From assembly GCF_000208865.1 (NCBI RefSeq), contig NC_018396.1:5698514-5762513 (forward strand): a DNA stretch of 64,000 nt, written 5' to 3'. The stretch is from Neospora caninum Liverpool. Its lineage: Eukaryota > Apicomplexa > Conoidasida > Eucoccidiorida > Sarcocystidae. The notes under the pieces were generated by a model, which was given only the letters and a program-made list of their open reading frames with translations, did not search any database and was not told where the DNA came from. Made by a program: the position numbers and the translations under genes. Positions 26,401 to 39,400 of this stretch are shown here, one piece after another (the stretch's first letter is position 1; each line of letters starts with the position of its first letter).

Positions 26401-29400
26401 CTCTCACACCGTAGGCTTCCGTGTTGCTTTCCCTGTCTCTCTCAATGCTCCTCACTCGCCTCGTGTGTGTCGTCCGGGGCTCCGCTTCCTCTTTGTGTTC
26501 GTTCCGCTTTCCCTACCTCTCTGCTCGCTGTCGCGCCTGAGTCTCGTGCCATCTTTCTTTCCCTCGGCATCCGGAAATTTAGGATGTTGCATGCTACAAC
26601 TGCCTCTTTCGTATTCTTGTGCACTTTAATTCATGTGCCTTGATGAATGTATAACTGGAGTATGCATTGCGAATTAAGGTGTGTAGCGTTTCCTGTGCTC
26701 CTTAACATCACAACTACCTAATTATAGCGTATACCTGAATGTTCTTCTCTCGTATTTTTTCCACCCGGTGCTAAACGTCTCTTTGCGCGTGGCCTTTTCG
26801 TCCTGCTGGAGTCCTCATCTACTTTTCTCTGGGCGCCTCCGTGCAGGTGTCCAAAGCGACGTGCGACCGGTGTCTAGCTCGCTTGAGCCGTTGCCGTCTG
26901 CCGCCTCGTCTCCCGCGGGCCCCGCGCAAGCAAGCGCGGGGCTCGGCGCGGGAGGAGACCAGCGGCGAGGCGAGGGACAGACGGGACAAAGAGACACCCC
27001 ACAGGAAGAGGACTGGGCGAACCGGGAGAGGAGAGAAAATGGAGACACTGAAGACGCGCAAGCACCCCACAATGTTCCGACGGTCACTTACATGACCCTG
27101 AAAGGGTTTGAGAGTCTCCTCAGTCCGACGACGGTAAGTCACCGCCCCCGCTTGTCTTTGCCGCGTCGATCTCTCTCACCATCTTTTTTCTTTCGCCCTT
27201 TCCTCCATCGACACGCTGTGCCTGCCTTCGGCACCTCGTGGCTCTTCTCGCTCTCTGCGTCTCTCCTTCTCTCGTCCCCTCTGTCGTTCCGCCGCTCTGC
27301 ACGGCCGCCTGGAGACTCTCACCCTCTCCGCAGTCTTTCTTCTCGCCCGACTGTCATCTTCTCTGGGTCTCTGCCTCACCTGTCTTTGCGCCGTTCTTCT
27401 CGCTACCTGACGCAGGCCGCCGTTCCGTTGTGCTTCCGGGTGTACTCCCGCGCGCTGTCTTCGCCGTCTCCGTTTTCTTCTCTGATTCTTCTCTTCCTGC
27501 CGATCGCTGTGGAAGGCGGTGTGAGCTGGGCCGTGCCGTCTTCTTCGTCAGTCGACGCGGCAGGCACTGCGGAGGTAAGCCACCCGCCGTGCCTCGTCCC
27601 CCCCGGCGGCTGAGCGCGCCTGAGCGAGAAGCCTACAGATCTGTGTGCAGTCAGGATTTTCAGCAGAGGAACGCAAGCGGAGAGAACACTTTCGGCGAGA
27701 AAGAAACGCGTCCGCCGTCGGCCGTCCGGAGCCTCTACCCGTTTCCTCGCACTGCTCTCTCCGATCGAAGTAGCATCTGTCGGAGGCGTGCGAGGCGGTG
27801 CGCGCCTCCCCTTGGCAGGTGGTGCGTTGTGTCGTGAACTGTTTTTTCCGCACGCGCGTGGTTTCCCCGTCGGTCTCGCCAGTCGCCAAATCGGCCTTTC
27901 ACAGATGGCTGAACCGCAGAGCTTTTCCACGTTTCGCTGCTTTGCATGTTTTCCTGCATGCGGCAGAGCGCCGACGAAGGTTCACGTGGGTTCGCGGAGG
28001 TCGCGGACACGAGTGCGGCGGACGTGGCAGTTGGAGCAGATCTAAATCGAGGGTGAGCCCCAAAAGGTGTTGTCGAAAGAAAAGAAAGCGAGACAAACAC
28101 TCGCCAACCGGCAGACACACGCGCGGGGTTCAGGCCAGATACACGCGAGCGACGTGGCGCCGCGAAGGCAGGCATGGGGGGCATCGGAAAGGCTACACAG
28201 AGAGAGAACGCGAGAGAAGAGACAGGTGTGAAGAGACGGTTGCGCTTTGGTTTCATGAGAGGATGAGGCGTGGGGGGGTGGGGGGGGGGGGGGCGGAGTC
28301 GCCGAGAGCTTTGCATGCCGCGTTCAGAAGCCAAAAGAGGCAAACAGTTGTGGAACGGTAAAGGGAGCGCGTTGCCTCGGCCGCTTTTTCGCATCTGTGC
28401 TCTCAGGCAGTTGCCCCAGTTCCATCTCTCGCGGAATCTCATCGTTTTCCCTCTGGACCTCTTGCACTCGGAGGAGCAAGTCGGCGTGGATGCCAGCTGC
28501 TACTCGGCGCGCATTCTGATTGCGGAAGGCCTCGCGACGGCATGGCTCGACGCCTACACCTTCTTCTGGTCCTGCGGAGACCCTAGAAAACAAATCGATG
28601 GATGCGCGCTCTTCCTGGGAACCGTCAAAACCCTCGTCGACCTCTTCATTCAGGTAGGAACCTGGTGTCCATTTGCTCATGCATATGTGTGTGTAAATAT
28701 AGGTGTATGCGTTTCCCAGAGTTGCCGAGATCTCTACCTTCCTCCATAAAGGTAGATCTCCATGTACAGATCTATCTATCTACATATCTATCTATATATA
28801 TAGATGGGTATGGCTATGAGTTTGCATATATATATATATATATATATATATCTACACCCATATATGCATGCATAGATACATGGATATGTACATGGATATG
28901 TACATATGCATTTATGTGTATATATATGTGCATGGGCATAAATCTGTATAGGTCTGTGTGCACGCCTCTTGTGGTTTTTGGTGGCAGTCCAGTCGCATGA
29001 GCCTGTCTCTTCCCGTGCCTCGGGTGTCTCCAAGAACGGGTGAGGTAGTTTTGCAGCCGGGCGTGTCCTGGAGGGTCCCTGCGTGTCACGTGCGTACACG
29101 TCGACACATGCTCTTCCCGCATGTGTTTGTGTCTCCGTTTTTTCACTTTTCTTGTTTTTCGCTTTTCCCTCGTTTCCTCGCCTTTCTGCAGGCAAATTTT
29201 GGTCTGGTCGAGCTGAAGATTCGTCGCTGGGAGCGGCTGCTGCGCTACGTGGCTCTGGTCGAAGCCGGCGGCGAGGAGTTTCCTCTCGACTCCACTTCCG
29301 TTTTCTCCGCTTCTCTGCCTCCTCCTCTCTCCGGCACCCCCACGCCGCTCGTGCCGAGTCTCGAACACCTCTACTTCTCCGAGGTCTACCAGCTGAAGAG

Positions 29401-32400
29401 CAGCATCGCTCTGCAGGCGCTCGACCGCCTCCTGGCCTCTCAGTCGCTGCTCCCTAGCCAGTTCTTCTTCGACTTCCTCATGCGACAGTACCTCCCGATG
29501 CTCGCGAAAAAGCGAGAGCCTCCCAATACAGACCGATTCTGGAAAAAGGTAGGCAAAGGGCGAACACGTAGACCCCTATGCCCTCTAACTCAAAGAAACA
29601 GAAAAAAGAGACAGGGAGAAACAGAAAAAGAGAGACAGAAAGAGGGGACGGCCAGGGATGCGGGTAGACAGCTGCTGTGGCCATGTGTCTTGTTTTCGTT
29701 TTCTCTTTGAAGATGCGACAGGCTTTCGAATCGTTTGTGTACACATGTAAACGCAGATGTGTATCTGTATGTGCGTCTGGGGTCGGGGCCTCTACCAGAA
29801 ATGAGGCGATCCGAGCTGGAGGTTTGGTCGCGGGACGTGGATTTCTGGAACCAAGGAGGCAGAAAAACGGTACACGCCGTCGACGGCGTACGTTGCGTCT
29901 CTGGGCATCGAAGTGGAACTTTCCCTTCTCTCACGCCTTTGTTTGGATTCTCTCCGTTTCCAGCTCCTGTTCCACGTCACGCTGCGGTACATCAGCCACT
30001 GGAACCGACGCCCGGCCAACACAGCGGGGGGTCGGCAGCGGCTGCGTCTGAAGGAGAAGAAGAAAAAGGTCTGGGGAGTCGCGGCTCTCGGCCTCTGCGT
30101 CGAAGGAGAAGACGGCGTCGTCGAAGTGAATCCGCAGGTGAGAGGCCGCGCGCCAACCGGAGATCGACACACGCATGCAACTTCTTTCCTGTGTGAGCCG
30201 TATTGTTCTTGTAGCCATCCGCCGATGTGTTCCGTGGCCTGTTTCCTCGGCGTTGTGTGGTGATCGTTGTCCGGTTTTTCCCTGGGGGCACAAATTTTCC
30301 GCGGCTGCGGCGTTTGCTTCTCGTTTTTTGACTTGCCTGCGGCAACTCCTGCTGGCGTGCAGAGACAGCTCTTCGGGCTCTATCCCGCCACTCCGCCTCC
30401 GCCAGGGGGTTTAGGGCCTTTGCGCTGAGCTTCCCCAGTGCTGTGACGTGTCTCCTTTTTCCTCAGGACCACGACGTGCTTGCGCAGCTAGAGGAGGCTC
30501 TCTTGTCTTTCCGCAGCGCCTTCATCAGCGGCACGGGCTGTCCGCAGCTGACGCTGGCCTTTGTCGTGCAGCTTCAGCGCAAGGGTTCGTCGATGGACTT
30601 CTTCAACTTCCATTTAGATCTGCTGTCGCTGCAGCCGCCGGCTTCGCTGGCCGCCTCGCTCGCTCTACCGCGAGCGCTCGCGGCGTTTCGCAAGGCGAAG
30701 AGCGACGCGAAGGGCGGCGAGGAGGCGACTTCCTTCTTCTTTAGGCCGAAGGACGAGCGGGTGCCGGGCGCAGAGCTCGACCGCGCCGCAGACAGACGGT
30801 CGCTGGCGTCCCCGGGCATCTTCTCCAAACGCAAAGAAGAACCCGGCCGAGGCGACGGGGAGGAGCGGCAGCCTTCGTTCTATCCAGCTGGTGAGAATCG
30901 GAGACACCGCAGGAAGGCGAGACAGCGCCGGTTGCAGAAGAAAAACGAGGCAGGGGGCCGCCGACACACTCGCGAGAAGCGAAGGCCGCGGAGGTCGACC
31001 CCAGCGCGCACACACGTGTGCTCCCCGCTCTCCTTTTCGACAGTGCTCCGGTTCTTTTGTCTCGCCCTTTTCTGTGTTCACGCTTTGTTTCTTCGACGGC
31101 TTTGTGGTGTCGAGAGAGCGCCTGGACGACGTCTCGTGATTTCAGGCGCTGCAGGTCGAGCGAGTCGCGCGTTCCGTGTTTCCGCAGGTCTCAGTCTCTC
31201 CGCGCCCTCGCCCTGTGTGGCTGCTGTCTTCAGATTTGGCAGGCTTGGCGGCATTCAATCTCTGGGAAGCGTACGAGATTTGCCGTCTTCGGCAGCAGTC
31301 GGGCGTCGACCTCCTGTCAGCTTCGCAGGACGCATGCGCTCTGTCGAGCTGGGAGACGCTGCTGCACCGCTCCGCCTTCCCCACGCTGAGGCTCCCTTCT
31401 TCGCCGGCCGCTGCGGCCGTCGTGGCGACTTCGCATATAAGCCGAACGTTCCCCTGGGACCAAGCGCAGATCTGCGACTTCTTCGCCCGCCTCCTCTTCG
31501 CCTTCTGCGGAGTTTCGCTCTCGCCCGTCGCCGTCGAGCCGTCTCGCAGAACGGATGGCGCGACGCTCGGAGACGGAAGAGACGCGGAGACAGACAAGCC
31601 TGCCGAGGTCGCAGAAAGCGCGGCGGACGCCCTGGGGGCGTCCGACTCGCCGACGCGGTCTCAGGCCGCTTTCCTGTCCAAGGCGGAGATGCAAATCAAG
31701 CACGAACATGCACCCCAAAACGCGCCTCGAAACCCAGCTCGAGACCCGCTGTTCGCTCCTGCCGCGTCTTTTGCCTCTCCGCCAACTTCCGCGCCATCGT
31801 CGCGTTCGCTGTTGGTGTCTCTTCTCTCTTCTGCGCCAAGCGGGAGTGCGCTTCCTTCGGCTCGCTGTTTGTCGAGTGTGTTTTCGCTGCTCCTGCCGGC
31901 GGCCAGAGAGGCGGCGGCGTTTCTGATTCTCGCGCCTTCTGTCTCTTCGCTGCTCTATCTGCCCCAGCGGGTGTACGACCCGGTCGACGTCGTGGGCCGG
32001 GACGGAAACTTCATTCTCGGCTTTGGCTACACTGGCGAGACGCCTGCGGTCTTCAACGCGGGTCGCGGCGGCTTGTGGGCGGCGACGCGCGAGGCGCTGA
32101 GGCGCCTGCAGCGGAAAGCCGAGCAGAAGCGAAGGAAACTGGCGAGACAGGCGCGCGGCGACGGCCGCGGCCCTGCGCGGGCCCTCGCCGGGCGCGCAGA
32201 CCCCGACGAGGAGGGGAGCGGAGACGGCGCGGACGGGGCCGGAATGGAGACAGGCGCGGGCGCGGGAGACGCCTTCGGGGGCCGGAAACGGAGACGCAGC
32301 CGAGACCTCGAAGACGACGGCGAGGAACCGCTCGACTTGGGAAGGCCAACTGGCGGGGCGGGCGACGCGGAAGGGAGTGCCGAGAGGAGACTCGAAGGCG

Positions 32401-32688
32401 CACCTGGAGACGAACAGGGCTGGGAAGAAATGACCGAAGAGAAATTCGCCCTTGCATGCGTCGATAGCGAAGCAGGTGCGGATAGACGCCAACAAACCGG
32501 TCTCAGTTTGCTGTGCCGCCGATTCTGGCAGTTTCAAAACACGCTCCTCTCTCTTTTCTCTAAGCACTTCGCCCATTCGTGTTCGGCACATTGATTTGTA
32601 TCCATCTGCACAGGAGTACTATCTTCACGCGTCTCCACCTATATATACATATATGTGTGGATGCGTATCGCTTTGTAGCATGCCCACC

Positions 32689-32721
<33 letters not shown>

Positions 32722-33825
32722 GTAGTATTTTGTTTTTTGTCGTGTGGTCTGTTGTGTGTGGAGCGTGAAAATGCGAGAGTCCCCTTTTGCTCTGTGTGTT
32801 GCGTGTTTTTCAGCCCCGCCGACGCTTCCGGTTGTGACGACCGGGGGTCTGCCGTACTGGGCGTTGCTGCTTCACCAGCGCGGGCAGCTGTCTCGGCTGC
32901 GCTGTCGCCTTCTCTCCCACGCGTCGCCTGCCTCTGTGCACGGGTCAGCGGGACTCGCTCCGGCGTCTGTCTCCGCCCGCTCGTCCGACAGCCCGCTTCT
33001 CTGCCCAGCAAACGTCGGATCGCTGCTCTGCGCCTCAGTCGGCTACGAAAAATACTGGCTACCCTCCCTCTGTCTGCAAGTCGTCGAAGACGACGGCGTG
33101 CGAACGTCCATTGTCCGCCTCCGCGAAGGCGTGTTGCCCCTCCGCTTCGCTCTCGACCCCCGAGCTGAACGCGGAAGGTAACCAAAAAGCCATGCTGCGC
33201 GGATCGAAATCTGCGCGCAAACACGTATTCAAATGCATACAGAACCCGAGGGCACATGCAGCTGTGATAAGTTCGATAGCCATTCACACAGGAATCTCTC
33301 CACAGAGAGAGAGGAGAAATCTGCGTATAGATATACATATATCATATATATACATATATAGATATATACATATATATATATATATATATATGTATATCTG
33401 TGGGTTTTTATGTGCAGTGTGTAAAGCCCCGCTGGAAGCCAGAGCCGTCAAACTCCTTTCCTTTCATTTCTGTGTGAGCAAAACCGTGCTTCCAAACGTC
33501 ACTCTCTTTCTCCTATTTCTTCAATGTCTTTTGAACGCTAGCAAATGCACAAGATGCTTCTGAAGTCTATCTATCAGGCCCAAAAAGCGTTCACCCAGTA
33601 ACTAAACAGGTGCCAGGCCAACAAGAATCCGATCCGTGTATTCCGTACAGACTAACATCAGAAAGGAGATCGCCTGGCGTTCATGCGGCTGCACACATGC
33701 TTGCAGCTCCTCTGTTTCCATTTCGTCTCTTCCACAGACCCTGAGCGGTCTGGCCACGGTCGGCAAATCGATATGCGTATCTATCTGCCCGGGTGTCTAC
33801 ATGTCTTCTTCTCTCATCCCTTATC

Positions 33826-33862
<37 letters not shown>

Positions 33863-36174
33863 GTGTGTATATGCATGCATGTATAGTGGAATGCGTGTGT
33901 CTTGTTTCGGGTTTTGTGTGTCGTGGGGTTCAGGAAGAAAGTCGCGCTGCGAGGCGACCGCGTGGTGCACGGCACTTCGAGCAACAAGTTGATGATGAAA
34001 GCCGCTGACGCAGCGGCTGCAGCCACAGACGCGCCCGCAGCCGCTGCGGCGGCAGCCTCGGGGGTCAGCGCCGTGGAGGGCGTCGCCCCAGGAGGCACGA
34101 GCTGCGCGGCGGGGCCTTCGGGCCCCGGAGGCGCGGAGACGTCGGGGGGTGGCGGTTTCACCAGCGCCGATCAAGTGCGAGTAAGCAGAGACGAGGAGAA
34201 GAAGAAGAAGGCGCGACTGACTCTCGCGTTGTGTGTCATTTTATCGTTGCTTCGCTTTTTGGGTGTCGTCCCTTTTCTTCTCTGGCGTCTGCGTATCGTT
34301 GTTGCGGCCTTCTTTCCGTTTGCTCTTTTCGTCGCTGCCTTCTGTTTGCCGCGGATGCGGCTGTCTCTCGCCTTGCCTTTATCTTCTTGACTTACGTCTT
34401 TTGTTTGTGCCTCTCGCCCCGTGCTATGTATGTGCCGTTCCGCGACGAAGAGCGCGACGTTTGCGGGGAGACGTCTTTTGTGTGTTTGGCGTGTGGTTTC
34501 GGCGCACGGGTCTCGCCTTTCAGTTTACAGGAGAGCTGAGTTCGAGCGACCGAGGCCTGATAGAAGCGCTGAAACGCTGCGTCATTGCCAAGCACCCCTC
34601 GCTGCTGTCCCTCGACAACCGCTCGCTCGTAGCGAAAGTGAACAGCAAGACGAAACTTCCCGTTCTCTGGCTCCGAGCCGACCCCATGCAGGTTTGGATA
34701 GGCAGGTGCGTCACTGGAAAAGCGAGACGGTCCGAGAAAGGAAGAAAACAGGACCGGCTGAAGCCGCGACGCTGGCGGAGACGGACCGCAGGAGGTTCTA
34801 CCGAGAGTCTAGGTATCGCAGAAGCCGCAAGCGAGGAACAGAAGTCGCGAAGGAAAATTTTTCTGCGTCGCCGAACCGCGAGGGCTCACGGGCGCGTGCA
34901 CAGAGGACTGCGCGAAGGCAGAACGGGAGGCTCCTGATTCGTTCGCAATCTCTCCCGTCTGCCTTGCAGGATTCGGCGCTGCCAAAGTGGAAGCATGTGG
35001 GAGCAGCAGTTGCTGAACGACGTGAACATCTCGGCTCAGCTCGAGGCGGCTCTCGCGCTGGGGAGTATTCGCTCCGGAGAAGACATCCTCGGGACGCTCT
35101 CCGATCCTGCAGCCGGCTCGGGCGCTCTTTCCGCCGAACCGCTCTCCCGCGAGCGCGCCGAGCACACTGCGAACTTCCTCGCGGCAGGGGACTGCCTCGC
35201 AAGAGACGCCGTCAACTCCCTCGCGAGGGCCCTCGCCTTCCACCGATGGCATCCGCTCCTCCGGTGAGAACACAGTACTGCCTAGTTCCAGAGACTGCAT
35301 CTGGGGACAACGAAGGCCTTTCCCAGCACGCAGTCCCGGAGACTCGACGCGCCGAGCTGAGGGAGACAGCGAGAAGCACGAGACAGAGAGAAGAACACGG
35401 AGGCAAGAAAGAAGGCAACGGAGAACCCACGAGCGAAACGGAGAAAAGTAGAAGTTTGGAGAGAGGACGACAGGAGCCAGAGACTCGCTTGTAACGGGGG
35501 AAGAACGAGGTGTTTGAACCGTCGTTGGTGCGCGCGTAGTTCACCGCCGTCATTTGGCTGCAAACGGTCAAGCGTCACCTTCGCCTCGTCTCTTTGGCCG
35601 CTCGCTGTTTCGGACCCGCTGCAATGTCTGCACTCCCCTCACCATTCACTGTTTCTCAGTCCTTCGTCCACAACGCGGGGGCTGGCGCTCTCGCTCTCTT
35701 TCGTGCTCCCGCGCTCTCTGCTGGTTCGTTTTTTTCGGAGTTTCGCGTTCGCTTGCTCCGGGGCGCCTGTCGCGCGATCTCCACCTGCATCTCTCGTGTT
35801 CCTTTCCGTTTTTTTCTGCCTCAGGTCGCGCGTCGTCTACGCCCTCTGCTTCCTCCACAACCGAGTTCGCTCCGAGCAGCTCGCCGTCTGGAGTTCCTTC
35901 GTCTCGTACATGCACACCTTCCACTACGACAATCTGGGAGACGTAGGTTCCCGACGCGCCTCGCCAGTTGAAACTTTGGACTGAAAAGACCGAGCGCGCC
36001 GAGCTCCCCGAGGGTCTCTGCGTCCGCAGCGGCCCCTGCAGATCCCCGAGCGATTCCCGTGACTTTCTCTGTTCACCGCCTTCTCGTTCTCGCGTCCGTG
36101 TCATGAACAGAAGTTGCACACACTGCAGGCAGGCATATCTTTCCATATATATATATATATATATTTCGGGTTTA

Positions 36175-36211
<37 letters not shown>

Positions 36212-36424
36212 GTGGTGGTGTCTTCAGATATTCACACCTATCGCCGGAGTCGATGTGTGTCTTGCATATGTGGGACAACGCTGCTGGGAGGCCGTATCGA
36301 TGTCATCAGTCGAGACAGATTTCCACATGCGTTTAAACAAATAGACAGATATGTGTCTTTCGAACTAGATGCGCCAGTGGAGAGGTGGAGATACAGTCGC
36401 CGTCACCTCAATTCCCCACATCTA

Positions 36425-36459
<35 letters not shown>

Positions 36460-39400
36460 TGAGTGCGTGTACAAAATATGTACGTAGAAGTATGTGCTCT
36501 CTTCGTCGGTTGCAGACGCCTTCGTGCATGCAGAGAGTCCTTCGCGTGTTTTTGCAGGAGGATCGTATCCAGCATGCAGCTGCGCGTCTGTCTCTGCTGA
36601 GCAACAGCGAGTCGGCTTCTTTGCAACGCTCTGCGTCTCCTCTCCTGGCGTCTCCGAGTGATGACAGCCGCGGAGTCTACGGCGACCAGGCGGCTACGCT
36701 TGAAGGCCTCGGAAACGGCCCGAATCCGGCGGCGGAGACGCGAGGAACGTTTTTCCGGATCGGAGAAGTTGCCGCGTCCACGCCAGAAATGAGGTTTCTA
36801 CGACATTTCTACGCCGCGGTGTCGCTGCTCCGGGACCCTGAAGGCTTGTAAGAGAAACGCGGGAGACGAAGTGGGGCTGAGACGAACATCTATTCAAGCA
36901 GCAAGGGCGGGGAGAGACGTTCTGAGAACCGCGGGGTCGGGCGCCGTCGCCATGTGAAAGTGGAGGCGGTTCAAGAACCTGCACGCGTTTCGCCGTCGCG
37001 CTTGGGTTCTGTCCTGTTCCTCTCTTCAGAACCCGTCCAGAGGTGATTGAAATGCTGCTTCAGCCTCTCGTCTCGACAAACATTGGCGGTTCTTCCCCTC
37101 CGGATGCTCAGCTGTCTGGACACCCGTCTGCGGTGGGCCCGGAGAAGGAGTTGGAAGACGAAGAAACGGATACGTTTCCGCCAGGGGAAACAGAAAAGAC
37201 GAACGTGGAAAGAACCAAGGCGCGGCATGAGGGGGGAAACGGTGCAAGCAAAACTGCGTCGGTCGATCTCCTCTGCTTTATCGCGTCTGTCGTCGATTGC
37301 TTTGGAAATATCAAGTGTCCGTACACCCCCTACCCGGCCTACGCCGAAACAAGACACCCGTACTTCAGCTTTCTCTGCGAGCGGGAAGACCCGATGCCGG
37401 CTTCGCCACAGACGCCCGCGAGGCTCCATCCGCATGTTCGCCGCCTCGAGAGCTCGAGAGAAGGCGGAGAAGCTCGGCAGGCCGAACGCGGTCAATCCTG
37501 GGTGAATCCACCAGGTACGCGCACTACCCCAGAGGACCTCTCAGTGTCTGCATTCCTTCGCTCCGACCCAGCTTCGTTTCGTTCTTATTTTCTGAGCTGG
37601 AGACATGCCCCCAGGGTGGGACAGTGCGTTTCCGGTTGCCTCTTTCTTTTCGGGTCTTCTCCCCCTCTCTTCTGCGACGTTCCGCTCCAACATAGGAAGC
37701 GGCCTTTCTCTGTTTCCCCTGCGATTGCGTCTCGGAGAGAGTGTTGACACTCACGTAATTTGTGTTTTCCCGTTCACCGCTCCCCGTTTTTGCCTCCCGA
37801 CTCGCGCCGCTCTTTTTCTGTCTCTCGCCCCTCGACAGATCCAGCGGCGGCTCCCGGGTGTAAATGCGGCGACCTCACGCTTGGCGTGCTTCTGTCCTCC
37901 TTCGTTGCTTCGCGCTCTTCGGAGACGCACCGCGCCTTCGCTTCCGATGCGGAATGGGAGGCGTTTGTGACGAAGAACGCCCGCGGAGTCGAAGCGGCGT
38001 GGCTGAATCTGTGGCGACTGTTTCGCCTTGACAGCGTTCGCTCGCTGGCGTCGCCGAGACACGTAAGCGAGACACTCGCGCGCGGAAGCCCCGGAATCCC
38101 GAGGTGCGGGAAAAGCCCGTCTGTCGGCTCCGGAACTGAAAAACCGGTTTTCCGTCTCGTGCGTGCCCGGGTGGTGTTTACGGCGCTTTGCTCGCGTGCA
38201 CAATGTCTAGTGCACGCCCTATGTAGCCGTGTAGGAACGGAAAGAGGAAGGGAGTAAGGTCGAGTCCGGAGAACCGTAGGAATTCCCGGACGCCTACTGG
38301 GGACGGAAGAGGTGTGAACAGAGCCACTTTGAAAAACAAAGACACATCTGAGCCTAATTTTTACCTCGATGACGGCCCAGCGATCCAACGCCTCCCTGAG
38401 GTGTCTCTTGACCGTCGGCTGTATCCACTCTCCTCGCCGTTTTTCTGTCTTGTTTCTCATGTGCTTGTCTCTCGCTGAGGCCCCTGCTGCTTTTTTGTCC
38501 AGGCCATCAGTTGCGCCTTTCTGAGAGCCATCAGCCGGCAGCCGATGCTGCGAGACTTGGCGCGTCGGCGTTTCCTCCGCATCTCGTCTTCCGCGACTTC
38601 GTATCAGACAAGCTTCGCCTCACATCTGCTCTCGCTCCTGGGCGAGAAGAGACGACCTGAACAGGCACTCGCTCTGGGGAGAGATGTTTGGCGCGGGAAA
38701 GAAGGCGGAGAAGCCGACGGCGAGGAGCGCGTCGAAGAACAAACGCCGCTGGACTTCCTCATCTTCGTGCCTCTCCGTACACACGACAAATATTTACGAG
38801 AGAAAGCGTACAGCGCCTACGAGCTCCACTACGCGTACCACGACTTCGCTGTAAGGGCACGACAGAGCCGAAGCAGAGACAACGTGACCAGAGCCTTTGG
38901 GAAGGCCTCGATAACTGCTCCCAGGCGTCTCGCCTCGCCTCGTTTCTGGCTACACAACCTCCGCGAGTGCCGCCTGCATTTCGTTTCCGTGTCGCTCATG
39001 TCTTGCCGGTGGTTTCTTTCCCTCGTTTTCCTCCGGTCGCCTCTGTCCCTGGCTTTCGTTCTTTCTTTCCGTTACGTTTTGTCTCTGCATTCATTTTCGT
39101 CTCTCTCTTCAGGTCGAGGTTTCCCTCTTGCGCTCTTCTGTGAAACGCCTTGTTCACTGTCTCCATCTTGCTCGGCTCTCGCGTGGTTTCCTCTTTCCGA
39201 TAGCTTTTTTCACATCCGTCGCGTTTCCTCCTCCTTTCGTGTCCGTTTCCTTCCCCCGTGCACGTACATTTCGCTTTTGCCTTTCTCGTGATTTCTCTTC
39301 TTGGTATTCCTTCTCCTCTCAGAGGGTAGCCGACACACCGCCGAGTCTCCCCTGGCTGTACGTCTTTCCATTTCTCGTCTTCTTTTCTTCGTGCTGGCGT

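Noticed and set aside
31317..32591. 424-codon open frame on the minus strand
   Set aside because: It mirrors TAF2 exon 11. The plus frame matches the surrounding gene in phase and composition, while the minus frame is Arg-rich and featureless.
39113..39340. Possible extra TAF2 exon after a good acceptor at 39112
   Set aside because: The frame stays open but soon becomes hydrophobic, pyrimidine-derived sequence without a clear donor; joining exon 20 to 39452 keeps phase and is simpler.
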